In this document: positions 47,665 to 61,500 of the stretch, one piece after another
How positions within the stretch are numbered: the first letter of the stretch is position 1
Layout: the number at the start of each line of letters is the position of its first letter
NCBI GenBank assembly: GCA_900239685.1
Contig: OENT01000014.1
Location: 248,001 to 312,000, forward strand
Direction of reading: 5' to 3'
From: Rotaria macrura
Lineage: Eukaryota > Rotifera > Eurotatoria > Philodinida > Philodinidae
DNA: 64,000 bases
Notes under the pieces: model-generated
The model's database searches: none
Told to the model about the DNA's origin: nothing
Seen by the model: only the letters and a program-made list of their open reading frames with translations
Position numbers and translations under genes: made by a program

Positions 47665-49250
47665 CTATTTGCATATATGTATTACGACAAGTTTCTGGCA
47701 TGTTTGACATTGTACAGAACAACACCATATAAATTTACAATTGCACTTTTCTTGTACGTATTTTCGTATCGTATTATAACCACGCCCACAACACATTGTG
47801 CCACAACCATCAGGTCCATGACTTGTACGATTACATTGACGACCTTTCGTACCAAGTGATCCGATCCGTCCATTATATTCACAGAAATTCGAATCTTCAA
47901 AATAGATTAAATCATCTTTCGTCGGTCCAGTAAAACGACGATCACGTGAACGCAATTGTTCTAGACGAGGTTGATATCGAACTTCAATAGCACTATCGTA
48001 CTTTTCTTTTAAATATGCACCAATTTCACGAAATGTTGGTAATTGTTGATAACATGTTCGAAGGCTAGAATATCGTCATGATAAAATACAAACAATCTTT
48101 TTCCTGTGTTATGAATCTCTACCTGCAAGAACCACTAACACCATGACATTTACAAACAACACGTGTCAATCGATAAACAACCTTAACAATGAATAAATGA
48201 TCGATATATTAATTTAATTATTATTTTAGATTTTCTTTTCTCTATTTACTCGTCGTCCAACTTCATTATTATGTATATTCATTTGACGTCGTATTCTACC
48301 ACGTCGTAGTCTCTTTCGTTTTCCATCTTGAACTTTTGTTTGATTTGTATTAATAAATGAAATCGGAGAATCGATTACATTGGGATTAATTTCTTTTTCA
48401 GGTGTATCGACAAAATCTCGGCCAAATCGATAACCATAATCAATATTATCACCACAACTAGTTTTTTTTTAAAGGAACACATACATATTTTCTGTTTTTA
48501 CAACATATTACATCAATCATTTACCCTCCCCATGCCCAGTCACGTGGTAAATTTTTCGGTTTTGCCGCTCGACTACATGTACATGATTTTAATAAACCTT
48601 GTTTACAAGCTCGACTAACAGCATATGTGACACCGGCTGACAACATGGCATGAGCAAAAGCCGTTTCTCGATTTGCTTAAAATTGAAAAGAGATTGATTT
48701 ATTTTTGTGATGAAACACGATGATTTACCATAATAAAGAACAGGTCCGAAAACAGTCCCATCTCGTACCGTTGAACAATTCCAATGACGATCTTGAAATT
48801 GATTTTGACACTCATCAATACCTTTGCTTGCACCTGTTCATAAGAAAAATAAATAAATAAACAACAACAGTTCTAGTCATAATAGAATAACAACCAAAAA
48901 AGATTTTCACCTTGAATAACAACAGGCATATGATCAGCATGTAATAAACATATTTGTTTTTGACCTATTGTTAAACTATTTAATGTTGATTGACAGTACG
49001 ATGATGGATCATCATCGATTTCATATTGATGATCAGAATTTATAAATGTATACGATGATAGTATATTATCATTTCGACGTTCAAGGCCAATATTCCTACA
49101 AATACTTATCTTTCTATTTGATCTTATGTGTTTCGTCTATTGTTCTTACCACCAAACATCGTGTTTAACCATTTCATTGATCGATTGACATGAATAAAAT
49201 GGTGAATATAAAATTATTATTATCGTCATCAATATCATCATCGTCATCAT
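47665..49250 (-). CDS. Wnt5: Wnt ligand, Wnt5-like
   Basis: Secreted lipid-modified signalling protein. Seven exons: 49250-49150, 49095-48911, 48833-48729, 48675-48525, 48457-48250, 48181-48123 and 48064-47665, giving 402 residues with a hydrophobic signal peptide ([19 protein letters not shown]). Family marks: [85 protein letters not shown] (the SGSC serine that carries palmitoleate), [18 protein letters not shown] and CGRGYNT...[11 protein letters not shown]. The blocks around [17 protein letters not shown] and the C-terminal CK fit Wnt5 best; Wnt16 or Wnt4 remain possible. A basic insert ([13 protein letters not shown]) precedes HNNEVGRR. An acceptor-like TTATTCGTAG lies about 40 bases before the ATG, suggesting a spliced leader exon. 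Confidence 0.95.
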
Positions 49251-50951
49251 TTATTTTTACACGTTGTAGTTTTATAATAACATATTATTCTACGAATAAA
49301 ACCAAAAAAAAGAACAACTAAATGAAGATGATCATTGAATATCAATAAACTATTTTTTCGTATCCGATATTTATCGATCATATGAAGACAGGTGCCGATC
49401 GTCAATTGAATATTAAGCGTCAAGATATTTGGACAAGGTCGGCAGTCGACACTAATCGTGTCGGTATATGAAACAAGCGATCGGGTACTTTTGATTTCTT
49501 TTTTTGTTCTCTACTGAAACAAACTGTGTTAGAATGGATTATGTAAGTTTACAATGTATATTGTTTTCACTGATACCATAATAGATTTATTCTTTTTATG
49601 TATCATACAGTCACACATCGTCAATCAACAATAGACAAACAACTGTCAATCGAAGAGCATTTTCTCTCGAGTTTATTCTCATCGTATATCAGAAGAGAAA
49701 AAGAAAAAACTGTTAATGACATGTCTATATTGTTAAGACAAAAAAAGAAAAGAAATTGCAAAAAAAAGAAAGCATAACACACATTTCGAAGAGTTAAACT
49801 GGTTACACTCATCAACTTCTTCGAATGTATAACTTTATAATTCATATTCGTGTACGTGCCTTTTTCTCTTTTTTCTCATTGTTTGCATACGAAATGAAAA
49901 CATATATATGCTGAATGTATACTGAAACGTTGAAAAAAAAAAGAAGCTTTCTTTTCTAATATTATATATTGAAAGGAATCGTTTGATCATTACGACAGGG
50001 TGTTATTTCAAGGAAAAAATAATAAATATCGACAAAAGTTCATTGACTCATTTACATATCAATCGATGAATAAAAAAATAAATCTGAAGTTTCATATACA
50101 TCATGTCGATTAAAACGAATTGAAAATGACTTTCAAATCATCTCCATGATTATAATCTATGCAGTTCATTGCACACACATACACGCACACTTTACTCAAC
50201 AAATGTACAAAACAGATTATTCTCACTTCTCAATTCGATATAATACCGACAATTGTTGACTTGTTCATTCACACATTTGATTTAGATCAGAGAAAAGAAA
50301 ATACAAAACAAAAACGCAATATACAATTCACAGTTTGTTTTTTGTATTTTTATTAAAAAACAAATTTCTATGATGATGATATTGTCCCATCGGCATACAT
50401 ATATCACCGGTCATAAAACACACGGAATTCTACATTTCAGTATTGAATTTCTATATCCAATGACACTGATGTGTTAATCAAAAGTAAACACATATACATA
50501 TATATATATATATATACATGCCTAGAAATCTCTGCTTTCGTGTTAATTTTAACATGAGCTTATACAGATGTGTCTTCAAATTGTGTATATTTAAGGATAT
50601 TATTTTGCATTACCTGATAAGACCAAGGCACGAAAAAAAATTTGTGTTACGTCATTAATCCGACTTTTTCTATTTTATCGAAGGGTAAACGTCAAGACTT
50701 AATCTTCTTTTGTGATTGATTCAAATCAACGATAGATTAAAAGGATAATTGAATGAATTAGAAGAGTCGAAAGAAAAAGAAGAACTTACCAGTGAGTTAA
50801 TTCAACTTTGATCGACAATTGTTAAAATGGGTAGTAGATAAAAAATATCGATTACTTAGCACAAACACAACTATTAGAATAACAGGCAGATCACCTCTGC
50901 GAATTATAATGGCGAAGATGTTTGTTCAATTCAATATATATGTATGTTTAG

Positions 50952-50983
<32 letters not shown>

Positions 50984-52552
50984 ATGTATGGGTATGGGTA
51001 CGTATATGTGCGTTGATTTCCTTTTCTTCTCACTCTCTTCTCGTCTCTGTGTCTCTCCCGCTCTCTCTTTCTTATTCTAATCTATATTGTACATATGTGA
51101 GACGTAACATACACACACATTCGTGTGAGAGTAAAAGACTAATATCAATAATAATAATAATGATAATCAGACAAAGAGTCTCTGTTGAGACGGATATATT
51201 GACATGTTCTTTTATTTCCGGCTTTGCTCGTTTATTTTTTTATAATAGGATAAAAATGATTCATAATGATGACAATTTGCATTGCCGAAACACATTGTTA
51301 ATACTAGTTAGACCTTGATAAAAATACGAGAATCAATCGATGACGTATGACACTTGGACGTGTAGTATTCCTATTATTTGTATTATTCCACATACCATAA
51401 CTGATCAGACACAAAGACATTCCTTTTCTCTTTATCTATCTGATTTTTGAAGAAGTATCGTTCTCCTTGCCTTTTGCTTATTATCTGAACTCAGATCATC
51501 TCTTGCCCGTTCATCACTGTCTATCGATTGCAACTATTGATGCTCCTAATTGATGTGCATGGTCGACAATAATTATCTTTGCTTCCTTTCTTTTGTTTAT
51601 TATTCTTTTCTAGTGATATTAGTGGAATATTAGTGAGTCTTATGTTACTGAATAAGAATGATAGCAATGTGTTTTATACAGAGATACTTCAACGAAGTAA
51701 GTTGTTCATTAGCATAGAACGATTGATTTCCTAAAGGTCAATTATGATCTATCTCCTCCTCTTCCTTTTCCTTTTTCTTTTTATTATACTCCTTATCAAT
51801 AATACTGATGATGAAGATAATTAGGCAATAAATTTTCATGGAAAGATTTAATTAATATTCGTTTTTCGTTCCTTGAAAAAGATCTTATCTATTTGTGTAT
51901 CTTTCTTTTGCAGGTAAAAGAATCATCACTATGAAAAGGTTACAGACATCATCTTTTTGAATATCAACAACGACTGGATACCGCACTTTCAGGATGATAA
52001 TCGATGATGAAACTTACACATACAGTCTAACGATAGATTACGAAGTGATGGCTATTCTGACTTCTTGTGCTTTCTCTCTGTTCATTAGCATACTATATAT
52101 ATATATGTCTATGTGTGTGCGTGTGTATCAAGTCCGTTTCGTTCATACAAACGGACGGTATATATTGACTGATAGGATGAGTCTGCTGATATTTAGTTAT
52201 TATCGTGTCTGTTTTACTTCCATTTATTATAATAATGACGAAACACAAGAAAGAAAAACAAAAACAAAAATATTTAATTCATTATTGCACAAAACCTACT
52301 TTACAAAAGACTGGCACATAGATGCAACAGATAATATGATTAAATGGTAGTTGACTAGAAGTTAAGAATTAAAGAGAAAATAATAAAGAATGAGATGATT
52401 CTATAGAAGGAATTCATCGAACAATTATAATGACTATTAAAACGCATACATATATGTACATAGAGGAATAGACAAGAGATTCGATTTTTTTTTCTGTATA
52501 AGCACAAAGTGAAAACAAAACGAATAACACCGGATAATTATTTTGAACAAGT
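49251..52552. other. Intergenic, Wnt upstream and ANKIB1 downstream regions
   Basis: 3.3 kb with simple repeats: (TA)n at about 50497-50514 and 50955-50972, followed by TG-rich tracts, and CT-rich tracts near 51025-51075. Open frames at 50944-51318 and 51994-52350 lie in simple sequence or lack any family likeness. It probably contains the Wnt promoter and the ANKIB1 3' untranslated region. Confidence 0.4.
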
Positions 52553-55500
52553 TTAAGCAAAACTAGATTCCTCATCGGACGGCGTTATTGGGCGTCGTTC
52601 AACAATAGCACGAGTAGTTGACATTGATAAGGGTTCATTGAACCAACTAGGTTCATATTGTTGATTATCATGTTGATTAATCGATGATCGATAATTGTCA
52701 AATCTATGGAAATATTTACATAGAAACATAGCATCACATTGTTGTTTGATACTTTAATAGTGCAATCTTATCTAATTTTTTCAAATCTGCTGACTATTTC
52801 GTATGAATTAATTAAACGATTTTTGGATCTAATATTAAAACTTAAAAGGAAATCTTTTGCCATCGTACAAAGTCTCATGAAACTTTAGACAAATTTTTTG
52901 AAGTGGCTTCTCTTCTCATAACCTTTAGTTAATTTAATTGTTCAAAATATGATAAATCATAAAAGATTTAATTTTAATATATTAAGAAAAATGAAGATTT
53001 ACTTGAACGATTTGGTCTTCTCTAAATTTCGATGTGTTTTAAGTTTTTTTTTTGTTTTGTTTTTTATTATTCAGATTGATTCGTACAAAATAATTACCTT
53101 TCATTCGGTTCACAAGGTCTAATATCAGCATCTCGATTTGATCTTTTTCGTTGTAATAAACCATCAGATTTATTGGCTAACGATGCAGTAGCAGCAGCAG
53201 TAGCTACTGTTACCATATCATTGGATCCTAATGGTACAATAGCATCTGTATTTTTCTTATTGCTCAATTTTCTTTTAAGTTCTTTTTGTTGTTGATGAAA
53301 TGATGTTTCAATACATTTTAAATCGAAATCTTCATATTCTTTTAGTTCATTAGGTTTTTGTAAATTTTCTTTTAATTCATTCTGCTTATTAGCAAAATCG
53401 ACGATTTTAGAATTTTCATATAGATTATCTTTTTCAATCGGTGGTTGTAAATTCATCATTATGGAATTAAGTGTATCGACATTATTGTCAACTAAATATC
53501 GAAATAAATAATTAAATTGTTAGTTTTCTTTCTCGAATTTTATTCTAATACTTACTAAATAAATCTAAACTTGGCATGTTTGCTGCTACTGCTGTTATAT
53601 CAATTGAATGAGACATATTTTCTGAAGACGCAATAGATACTATACAAAAAAGGAAAATTACCAATAAATGTAAAACAAGAAATAAAAGCAAGAAATGCTT
53701 GATCAGAAACACACTTGTTGCATCATGAACTGGTTCTTTTTCGTTCTTTGTTTTAATGGATAATTCTATAGCTTGTTGTAAATCATTGAAATAATCGATT
53801 TTTTCATTTGCATTTAACACTGCACTACTATTATTATTATTTGTATTCGGTCGATTGATATTCTGTTCGTGTTCTCGTACTGCTTGTAAACGACTCATTT
53901 CGATAGCTCGAAGTAAATCCATAACATCATCGGATGGTAAAACAACTAGAACTGGTGATAAATTATCTTCATGATTCTGTTGATAATATACGGAATCATT
54001 CGTTGATACACTAGCTGTTGTGGAAGGACTAGTTACTACTGGCTCAGCATTAAATGTAACTAAGCTTTGTTCCATTTCTCTTTCTTCTACAAAAAGAAAA
54101 CAAACGTATTTCTTTGGAACATTGTCTACAGTTTGTTTTCATATAACTTTTCATGAATATTAACATACCGCCTTCTAATTGTTCAGTACGATCTAAACGT
54201 AAGCATTTTAATGAACAATAATCAAAAGGTATTGCTGTGATTGGATTTCTTGCTCGGTGATTGTAACAACGACGACGCCTACAAAAGGCACCTATAAACA
54301 AAAAATAAATCATCGAAATCTTTTCAGAAGCAAAAGAAAAATCATTTGTGCTTATTTACCTTCACCACATGAAATAAGACCTGAATCCATTTCCATTTCT
54401 AATTCAGGCCATTCATTTAGTAATGTAACGAGATTGGTATGGCGTCCTTTTCGATCGACAACCCAAGGATTCTGAAAGCATAAATAGATTTCTCGAAAGC
54501 ATAGATTAAATAATGTATTACTTTTGGATCTAAATCTTTTAAGGAAGCGGCAATCGCTTTTTTTAATTCATTATCATCTCCATCGACATCATCTTTTAGT
54601 AGATATTTCCAACGTTGTCTCGAGAATTTTTTCAAACTTGGTGGCGTATCTGGTGGTATAAGACCACGTGCTATTGTTTCAAGAAATTCAAGACGTTTGC
54701 GTTTCACAGTTTTGGTTACTTGTACAATGCGATGTTTAGGTGTACGTAAATAAGGTCGAGCAATAATTTGTGATAATGTTTCTGTACATTCTTCGAATTC
54801 CGTTTGAATAAATTCAAATATCATTTTTTTATGGCCAGAATTTTCTAAATAATAACCATAAACATATGAACAGCGTAGAACACGTCTTGCACGTAGTAAT
54901 TCTTTGATAGCATCTTCAATAAATTTTGTTTGTGATTCAACATTGTTTTCATCATTGGTTGTCGTTGCTGTCGCTGTCGTTATTGTTATATGTGTCGGTT
55001 GACTGGATTTAGCAAATATAATTTCGCATTTTTCTTTAGCACTTCGTGATAATGGTTCTTCAAATTTATAAGAATTTTCATGATTCTTAAAACGTGTATA
55101 GTAATGCACAAACTTCATTAAAAAGAAATCGAACACACAAACGAAAATTAAAGTTTAATTTTAAGAAGAACAAATAGTAATTTAAATATTACTTTATTTA
55201 ATTCAACCATACGTAAATGACGTTGTTCAGCAGCTGTTATTAATTCTTTTTCTTTAGCAACTATTTTATTCACAGTTTCATAACGATTACATTGAAAATA
55301 GCCCCCTGTTGTACTTGAATGTTTTTTCCATGCTTCCAAGCATATCCAACAAAAATCATATTTACATTTCACACATTTTATATGATTACATCCTAGATGA
55401 TAGAAAATAAAGCAAACCATCATACCGCATTAATGAATTATCTTCTTTGGTGATAATTGAATGACGTTCACATGACTCATGAAATGTATTTCTATAGTTC

Positions 55501-58500
55501 TGTTAGTTAACTACCTAGATTAATGATGATAGTTTTTTTATTCATTCATCGAATGCATATTTTCTATGTACCACCTTTCATCGTTTCCTTATTGTAGAAT
55601 ACAATATAAGCACGGATATTCTTCGTGGACGATGGTATCAATTGTTTGAAAACGATTCCTCTCCTTGAATTTTCATCAAACAATCCAATTCATTTCGTTA
55701 TGGAAACAGTTAGATTATTCATAGAAGTTCTTTTTTTCTTTCATATTAACTTGAAGTTTTTTAATCTTTATGAAAGCTTTTTACGGTGGTTCTCCTGGAG
55801 CGGTTTTTTATGTCGATACATTATAATTGGCATGGTTTTCTAATATAAGTTTTCAATTTATTTCTCGTTAGACACAGCATATTGTGATAAATGAACTTGC
55901 AAAGCTTTTTTTTCTTCATTTTATCATGTTCCTATTGAAACAGCAGATCATTTTATTAATTGAGTATCACTTCGTTCAAGTCTTTGGTGTCACTGAACTT
56001 TTCATACTTTTCTTTTCATTTGAAATGTAAGACTTGAAAGAAAAAAACCTACTTAGTAATGTTGAGAGTCGTGACTGACTCTTATAAATAGATATGAATT
56101 TTACAGTCACTAATAGAATTTAAGATTACTAACCAAGCTCATTTAAAATGGCATATGTGTAGAAGACATCATAGAACAGGAAAGAAATGTTTTCCAAATA
56201 TAGCTTGTTCATTGATAAGTCATACAATTTGAAAATACACAATTGAAAGGTTAATTATATAAGAGCGCAGAAAATTTTAATTAATTTTTTGTGGATAGCA
56301 CTATTTTCCAAGACTCTTTCATTCTTATGCTATATTAAACTCATTGTATTCGAAAATTAAATAACCTTCACCAATTAACATACTCGGAATTTCAAACAAT
56401 ATACACACAAAAAAACAGACTGACCTTCATTTTTTTGTATAGATATCGAACAATTCGGGCATTTTTTCGAATTAGTTACAAGCCATAGACAATTGGCAGC
56501 AATTTCTTCTTCTTCTTCAGTTCCTTTTACTAAACAAATTCAAATTACGAAGAGAAAAAAAACGTAGAACTCAAATTGTTGTTGTTTTCATTGAAAAAAA
56601 TTCTCTTCCGTTTTAATTTACATTCTTCTGGTTTGATTTCTGCAACTTTCTCAAACCAATCTTTCCAGTTTTCGCATGATGCTGGTTCATGTCCTTCTTG
56701 TAAGCAATCCCAACTAAAAGAATAGAGCAAATTTGACATAAAAAAATTACTTTTACTATAATGTTTTTAAATCTTACCAAAAATAATGTCCATTTCTACA
56801 ATTAACAGATTTTGAAAATTCTCTCATGTGTGACGATTGAAGACGATCAAATACGGGTGATTGTACAGCAAGTGTACAATTACTATGTGGACACCATTTA
56901 AAATTTGGATTGGAATCAACAAATGCTCTTATATCGAATTGTAAATAACGTCTAGCCATATTTTGATCGACACATTTTTCAATTATTTCATTCGGTACAA
57001 ATTTAAAACAATCAACAGCTGGACAAAATATAGTGTGAACAGCACCTTCTTGTATTTTAAAGGTTAAGTATCTAAAATAGAAAAAAGAGGAAAGCAACCG
57101 ATACGAACATCATTCGACAATAAATCAAACAAATACGAACTGTTTCCAGCAATCTTTACAAAATTGATGATCACATGATATAACAATTCTTTCAACACCA
57201 ATTTCAAATTCTTTTAAACAAATTCCACACTAGAATTGCAACTCATATGATTGAACAGTAGATAATTATTATGTACAAATAGATTACTTCTTTCGATAAA
57301 TGAACAGTATCGAATTCACTAATATCAATCGCTGTTAAACCACGTTCATGAAGGAGGCTCAATGGAGGATTAACACCAGATATTTCACAACAGAGAATCG
57401 GATCATCAATCCATGACTGCAATAGTGATTCTTTTGACCATTCTAAATAGATGATTTTGTACGGTGACTTTCAATTTCTAAAGAAGAAACAAAACAATCA
57501 TACCATAATGTCGAAGTAAGGCTTCGGCTGTGAATAAAGGCAATTGTAACATGTCAGCAGTTTCGACTAGAAGTAAATCTTTAGCTTCTTGTAAATCTTG
57601 AATTCGTAAGCCACATGAAGTCTGCAAACAAAAATAAAAACGAATTGTTAAACAATTGTTTTCTATGAAATATTTAATTGGTATGTTTCACTAAATAAAA
57701 TTCATCGAGCGTCATTATTTTGGTTCGTAGGAGAAGAAAGGGTTTTTTAATTGAATTATCCAGCTTAGCAAATACTTATTAGTGCACTCACGATTTGTTT
57801 GTTTTTCTTCATTCATACAGAAAGAATGACGTGTCCGAGGCGTTTCATATTAATATGGCTCGTGTGAATTAATAACATATATGAAAAAAAAAGAACTATT
57901 CAACAGAAATTTACATTGTATATGAAGAATTTTTCTTGTATCCTTTATCAATATGATGCATACTTTGCAATATTAATCAAATTGTTCTTTAAACTATTAC
58001 TCAATCTATACGTATTCATACGAGATCAGTAAACAGGTTGAGAAGGTTAATAGAAAAAGAAAGTATTCAATCATAATTGCTGAACTTCATCAAGTTTATA
58101 TGATTACAAAAAAATATCTGAAAATACATTCAATAAACTTACATCGTCAGCCATTAGTGGTGATTCATCAATTTCTAATTCTTCTGAACTATTCTACAAT
58201 GGAAGAAAAAAGAATTTCTGTTTTCTTTTTGCAAATGATTAACAATTGTAGCTTACACTAAAAATCATCCGTGATTCAAGGTAAATAGCCAAATCTTTAT
58301 GACCACTTTTTTCAGCTAAAATACGATTAGGGATAGGAACGCATTCTTTCGATGACATATATATTATATTCAATTTTACCAAGTTCACATGGAGTTAATT
58401 TTTCACGATTCTCAACATAAAGTGCAGCACCAGCATTCAAAAGGCTCTATAAAGATTAATTTTAATATAGATACTTATTTGTCTTTCATATTGAATAGAT

Positions 58501-61500
58501 TTACTTCAACACATGATTTTAGTCCGTTTTTGGCTGCACAATGTAAAGCTGTATTGTCATCCTAAATAAAAACAATTGATTGAATCAATTATTTAGAAAA
58601 TATTTGTATTACTGAATCTTTAGCATCAATATCAATAGTTTCATTTGTATATTGATCTTTCCACTTTAATAATAATGCAAGACATTCGTTTCGACGAACT
58701 TCATTACCCGCTTTTAATAGGCAATGTAAAGATGTTTGATTTAAATTATTACGTTTATTTGCATTACCATTATGATCATGCAGTAAATGCCTGTGAAATA
58801 AAGATCTATTTATGTTTATCAATAAAAATTTTCATTTGTTTCTATATGAGACAAAAACAACATATTGAACACTATACATTTAGAAGTGTAATGTAAATTT
58901 TCTTTAGAGAAATTTTCGTTAAATCTTTTTCGAATAGAATGAAGTACGAAAAAAAACTGATTCTCCACCTACAATGAAACTTCTAAATTAAGAATATTTT
59001 AATTGCTTCGCATCGTTATGTACTTTCTGCCACAATAAGTTTGACCTTGGATCATTTTTCATAAATATTATTTTGTCGATTAAAGTGAATAAAACTTGAT
59101 AGAATCATCAAATATTTCTTTGTAATCTTATATTCAATATTGTATGACGAACTATTTAAATGCTTTGTTTTCTTTTAATGAGAAGCTTAGTCGTTAGATT
59201 ATTTAATAGACACACTTTCCAGTCCAACAAAAGAAAAAAGAAACTATTCTTTCCATCCAAGATATGCTATCGAGAATGTTCGTTATTGGTATTTTTCTAC
59301 TTCACTTGACCAGTGAAGTATTAAGTCAAGGTGTATTTTCTCCGCCAACATTTACAGAAGCTAGTTGCTCAGGTAGTTATAGATGGACATCTTGGTTCGA
59401 TTCAGGTGATCCAAGTTTGACCGTTGGCGAATTCGAAGTAACGACTCATATTCAACAATCGTATTCTTTTTTTATGTGTCCGGTTCCCATAGCTATTGAA
59501 GTAAGAATTATCGATCCTTAAAAAAAACATACCTTTTTCTTTAAACTCATCATCGAAACTAAAAATAAATTACAATGATTATTGAATTTCAGGCACGTAC
59601 AATACGAGATGGGAATCCAGGACAAACTGGTGATGTATTTCGAATAGCTCCAAAAGATGGATTCTTATGTTTAAATCAACAAGTTGTTGGTTTCAAACAA
59701 AAAATATGCAATGATTATAAAGTACGTTACTGTTGTCCATCATTTACTATTGGACAAACGACAACGACAACAACATTTCGAACACCAGTCATTGCTAGCA
59801 ATACATGTGGTCGTCAAATGGTAAGACCATCGAATCTACGTATTGTCGGTGGTGTTGAAGCAATTCCCAATTCATGGCCATGGATTGTTTCTCTTAGAGT
59901 ACGCGATCATTTTTGTGGTGGTACTCTCATTGATACACAACATGTACTAACTGCCGCACATTGTTTAACTGGCGCAAATCCATTTAGTCTTCGTGTAGTC
60001 GCTGGTTTACATCAACGATTAAATATGAATACAGGTCGTACACAAGTTTTAGGTGTATCACGTATATTTTTACATGAACAATATAATTCAAGAACACATG
60101 CACATGATATTGCAGTTATTCGTCTCTCTCGACCAGTACAAGTGAATTCCTATGCAAGTATACTGTGTTTACCAGGACCTGATCCACAAGAATCAGCTAC
60201 AGTAACTGTAGCTGGATGGGGATCAACATATTTCGGTAGTCCACTACCAAACGGTCTTCGACAAGTTACAATGAGAGTAACGAATGCGCAAGCAAAAGCT
60301 TCATATCCAGCTTATTTTAATGCTCAACGACAAATTGGTGCTGGCATGCCGTATGTAGGTGGAAAAGATAGTTGTCAAGGTGATAGTGGTGGTCCTTTAA
60401 TGTATAATGTCAATGGAAAGTGGCATCTATCCGGTGTTGTAAGTTTTGGTTTTGAATGTGCACGTGGAAATTTTCCTGGTGTTTATACACGTACAAGTGC
60501 TTATCTCAACTGGATTTATAATAAGCTCAATGCGAAATAGAGACTAAATAAATGCAATCAGAAATAAAAGTAATAATCAAGAAAAATAAAACCAACAATT
60601 CATGACAGTTTGAATCAGTTGTAACAGTTTGTTTTTCTCTTGATCATTAGTAAATATCACACTTCATCGTGGGCTAATCTTCAATGTTTTTCTTTCATAA
60701 TAAAAGTCAATGGATACATTAAGACTTATTCGATAAAGATTTCTATTTCATTCAAACAAACAACAAGACATGTCATCAAATCTAATTCTATTCTGCATTT
60801 TTACTTTTGCCTTCTGCCAACGTATTATTCATGGAATGATCATCGGTGAATGGAAATTACCAAATGAATGGAAATCATGGTTAAATGCTCATCATCCAAC
60901 AACTTACGGTTGGTTATGAGATGATCACAAATTTTTCATCTATTTTTTGATTATCTATGTAGGTGAATTCGAGCTAGTTCCACACTATCAAAAGGTTTTC
61001 GCCGGTCAACATTTCGTATGTTCGAAACCAACAGGCTTAGAAGTTAAAACAGTTGATAATCGTGAACCATCTACAACGGGTGATACATTTCGTTTTACAT
61101 TTAATGAAGGTTTTCTTTGTCTCAATCAAATCATTGTTCCGAAAGGAAAAAATTGTACTGACTGTAAAATGAAATTTTGCTGTCCAGCACAATAGTAACA
61201 AATATGTAACGTTCGTGTAATATTTCATGCTGAACATATTCAATAAATTATATCAGAATATAAGATAAGAAAACACACACAAGAAAAAAGTAGAAGGAAA
61301 AAAAGAAGATAGAGAGAAACATCAACAACCATCTGACAGAGCGTATATAACTATATATATATATATATATATAAGAGCAATCTGATATAAATTAGATATT
61401 GATAGAAACATAGACATGTATTTATCTGGCGTTATGAATGATGACCAAAAGAAATGAATGACATTCTTATTACACTTTATAGCAACAATATTCATTAAGC

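Noticed and set aside
50944-51318. 124-codon frame starting in a TA repeat
   Set aside because: Translation of microsatellite and TG/CT-rich sequence; no domain.
51994-52350. 118-codon plus-strand frame
   Set aside because: No family likeness; crosses a TA/TG simple repeat and lies in the probable ANKIB1 3' region.
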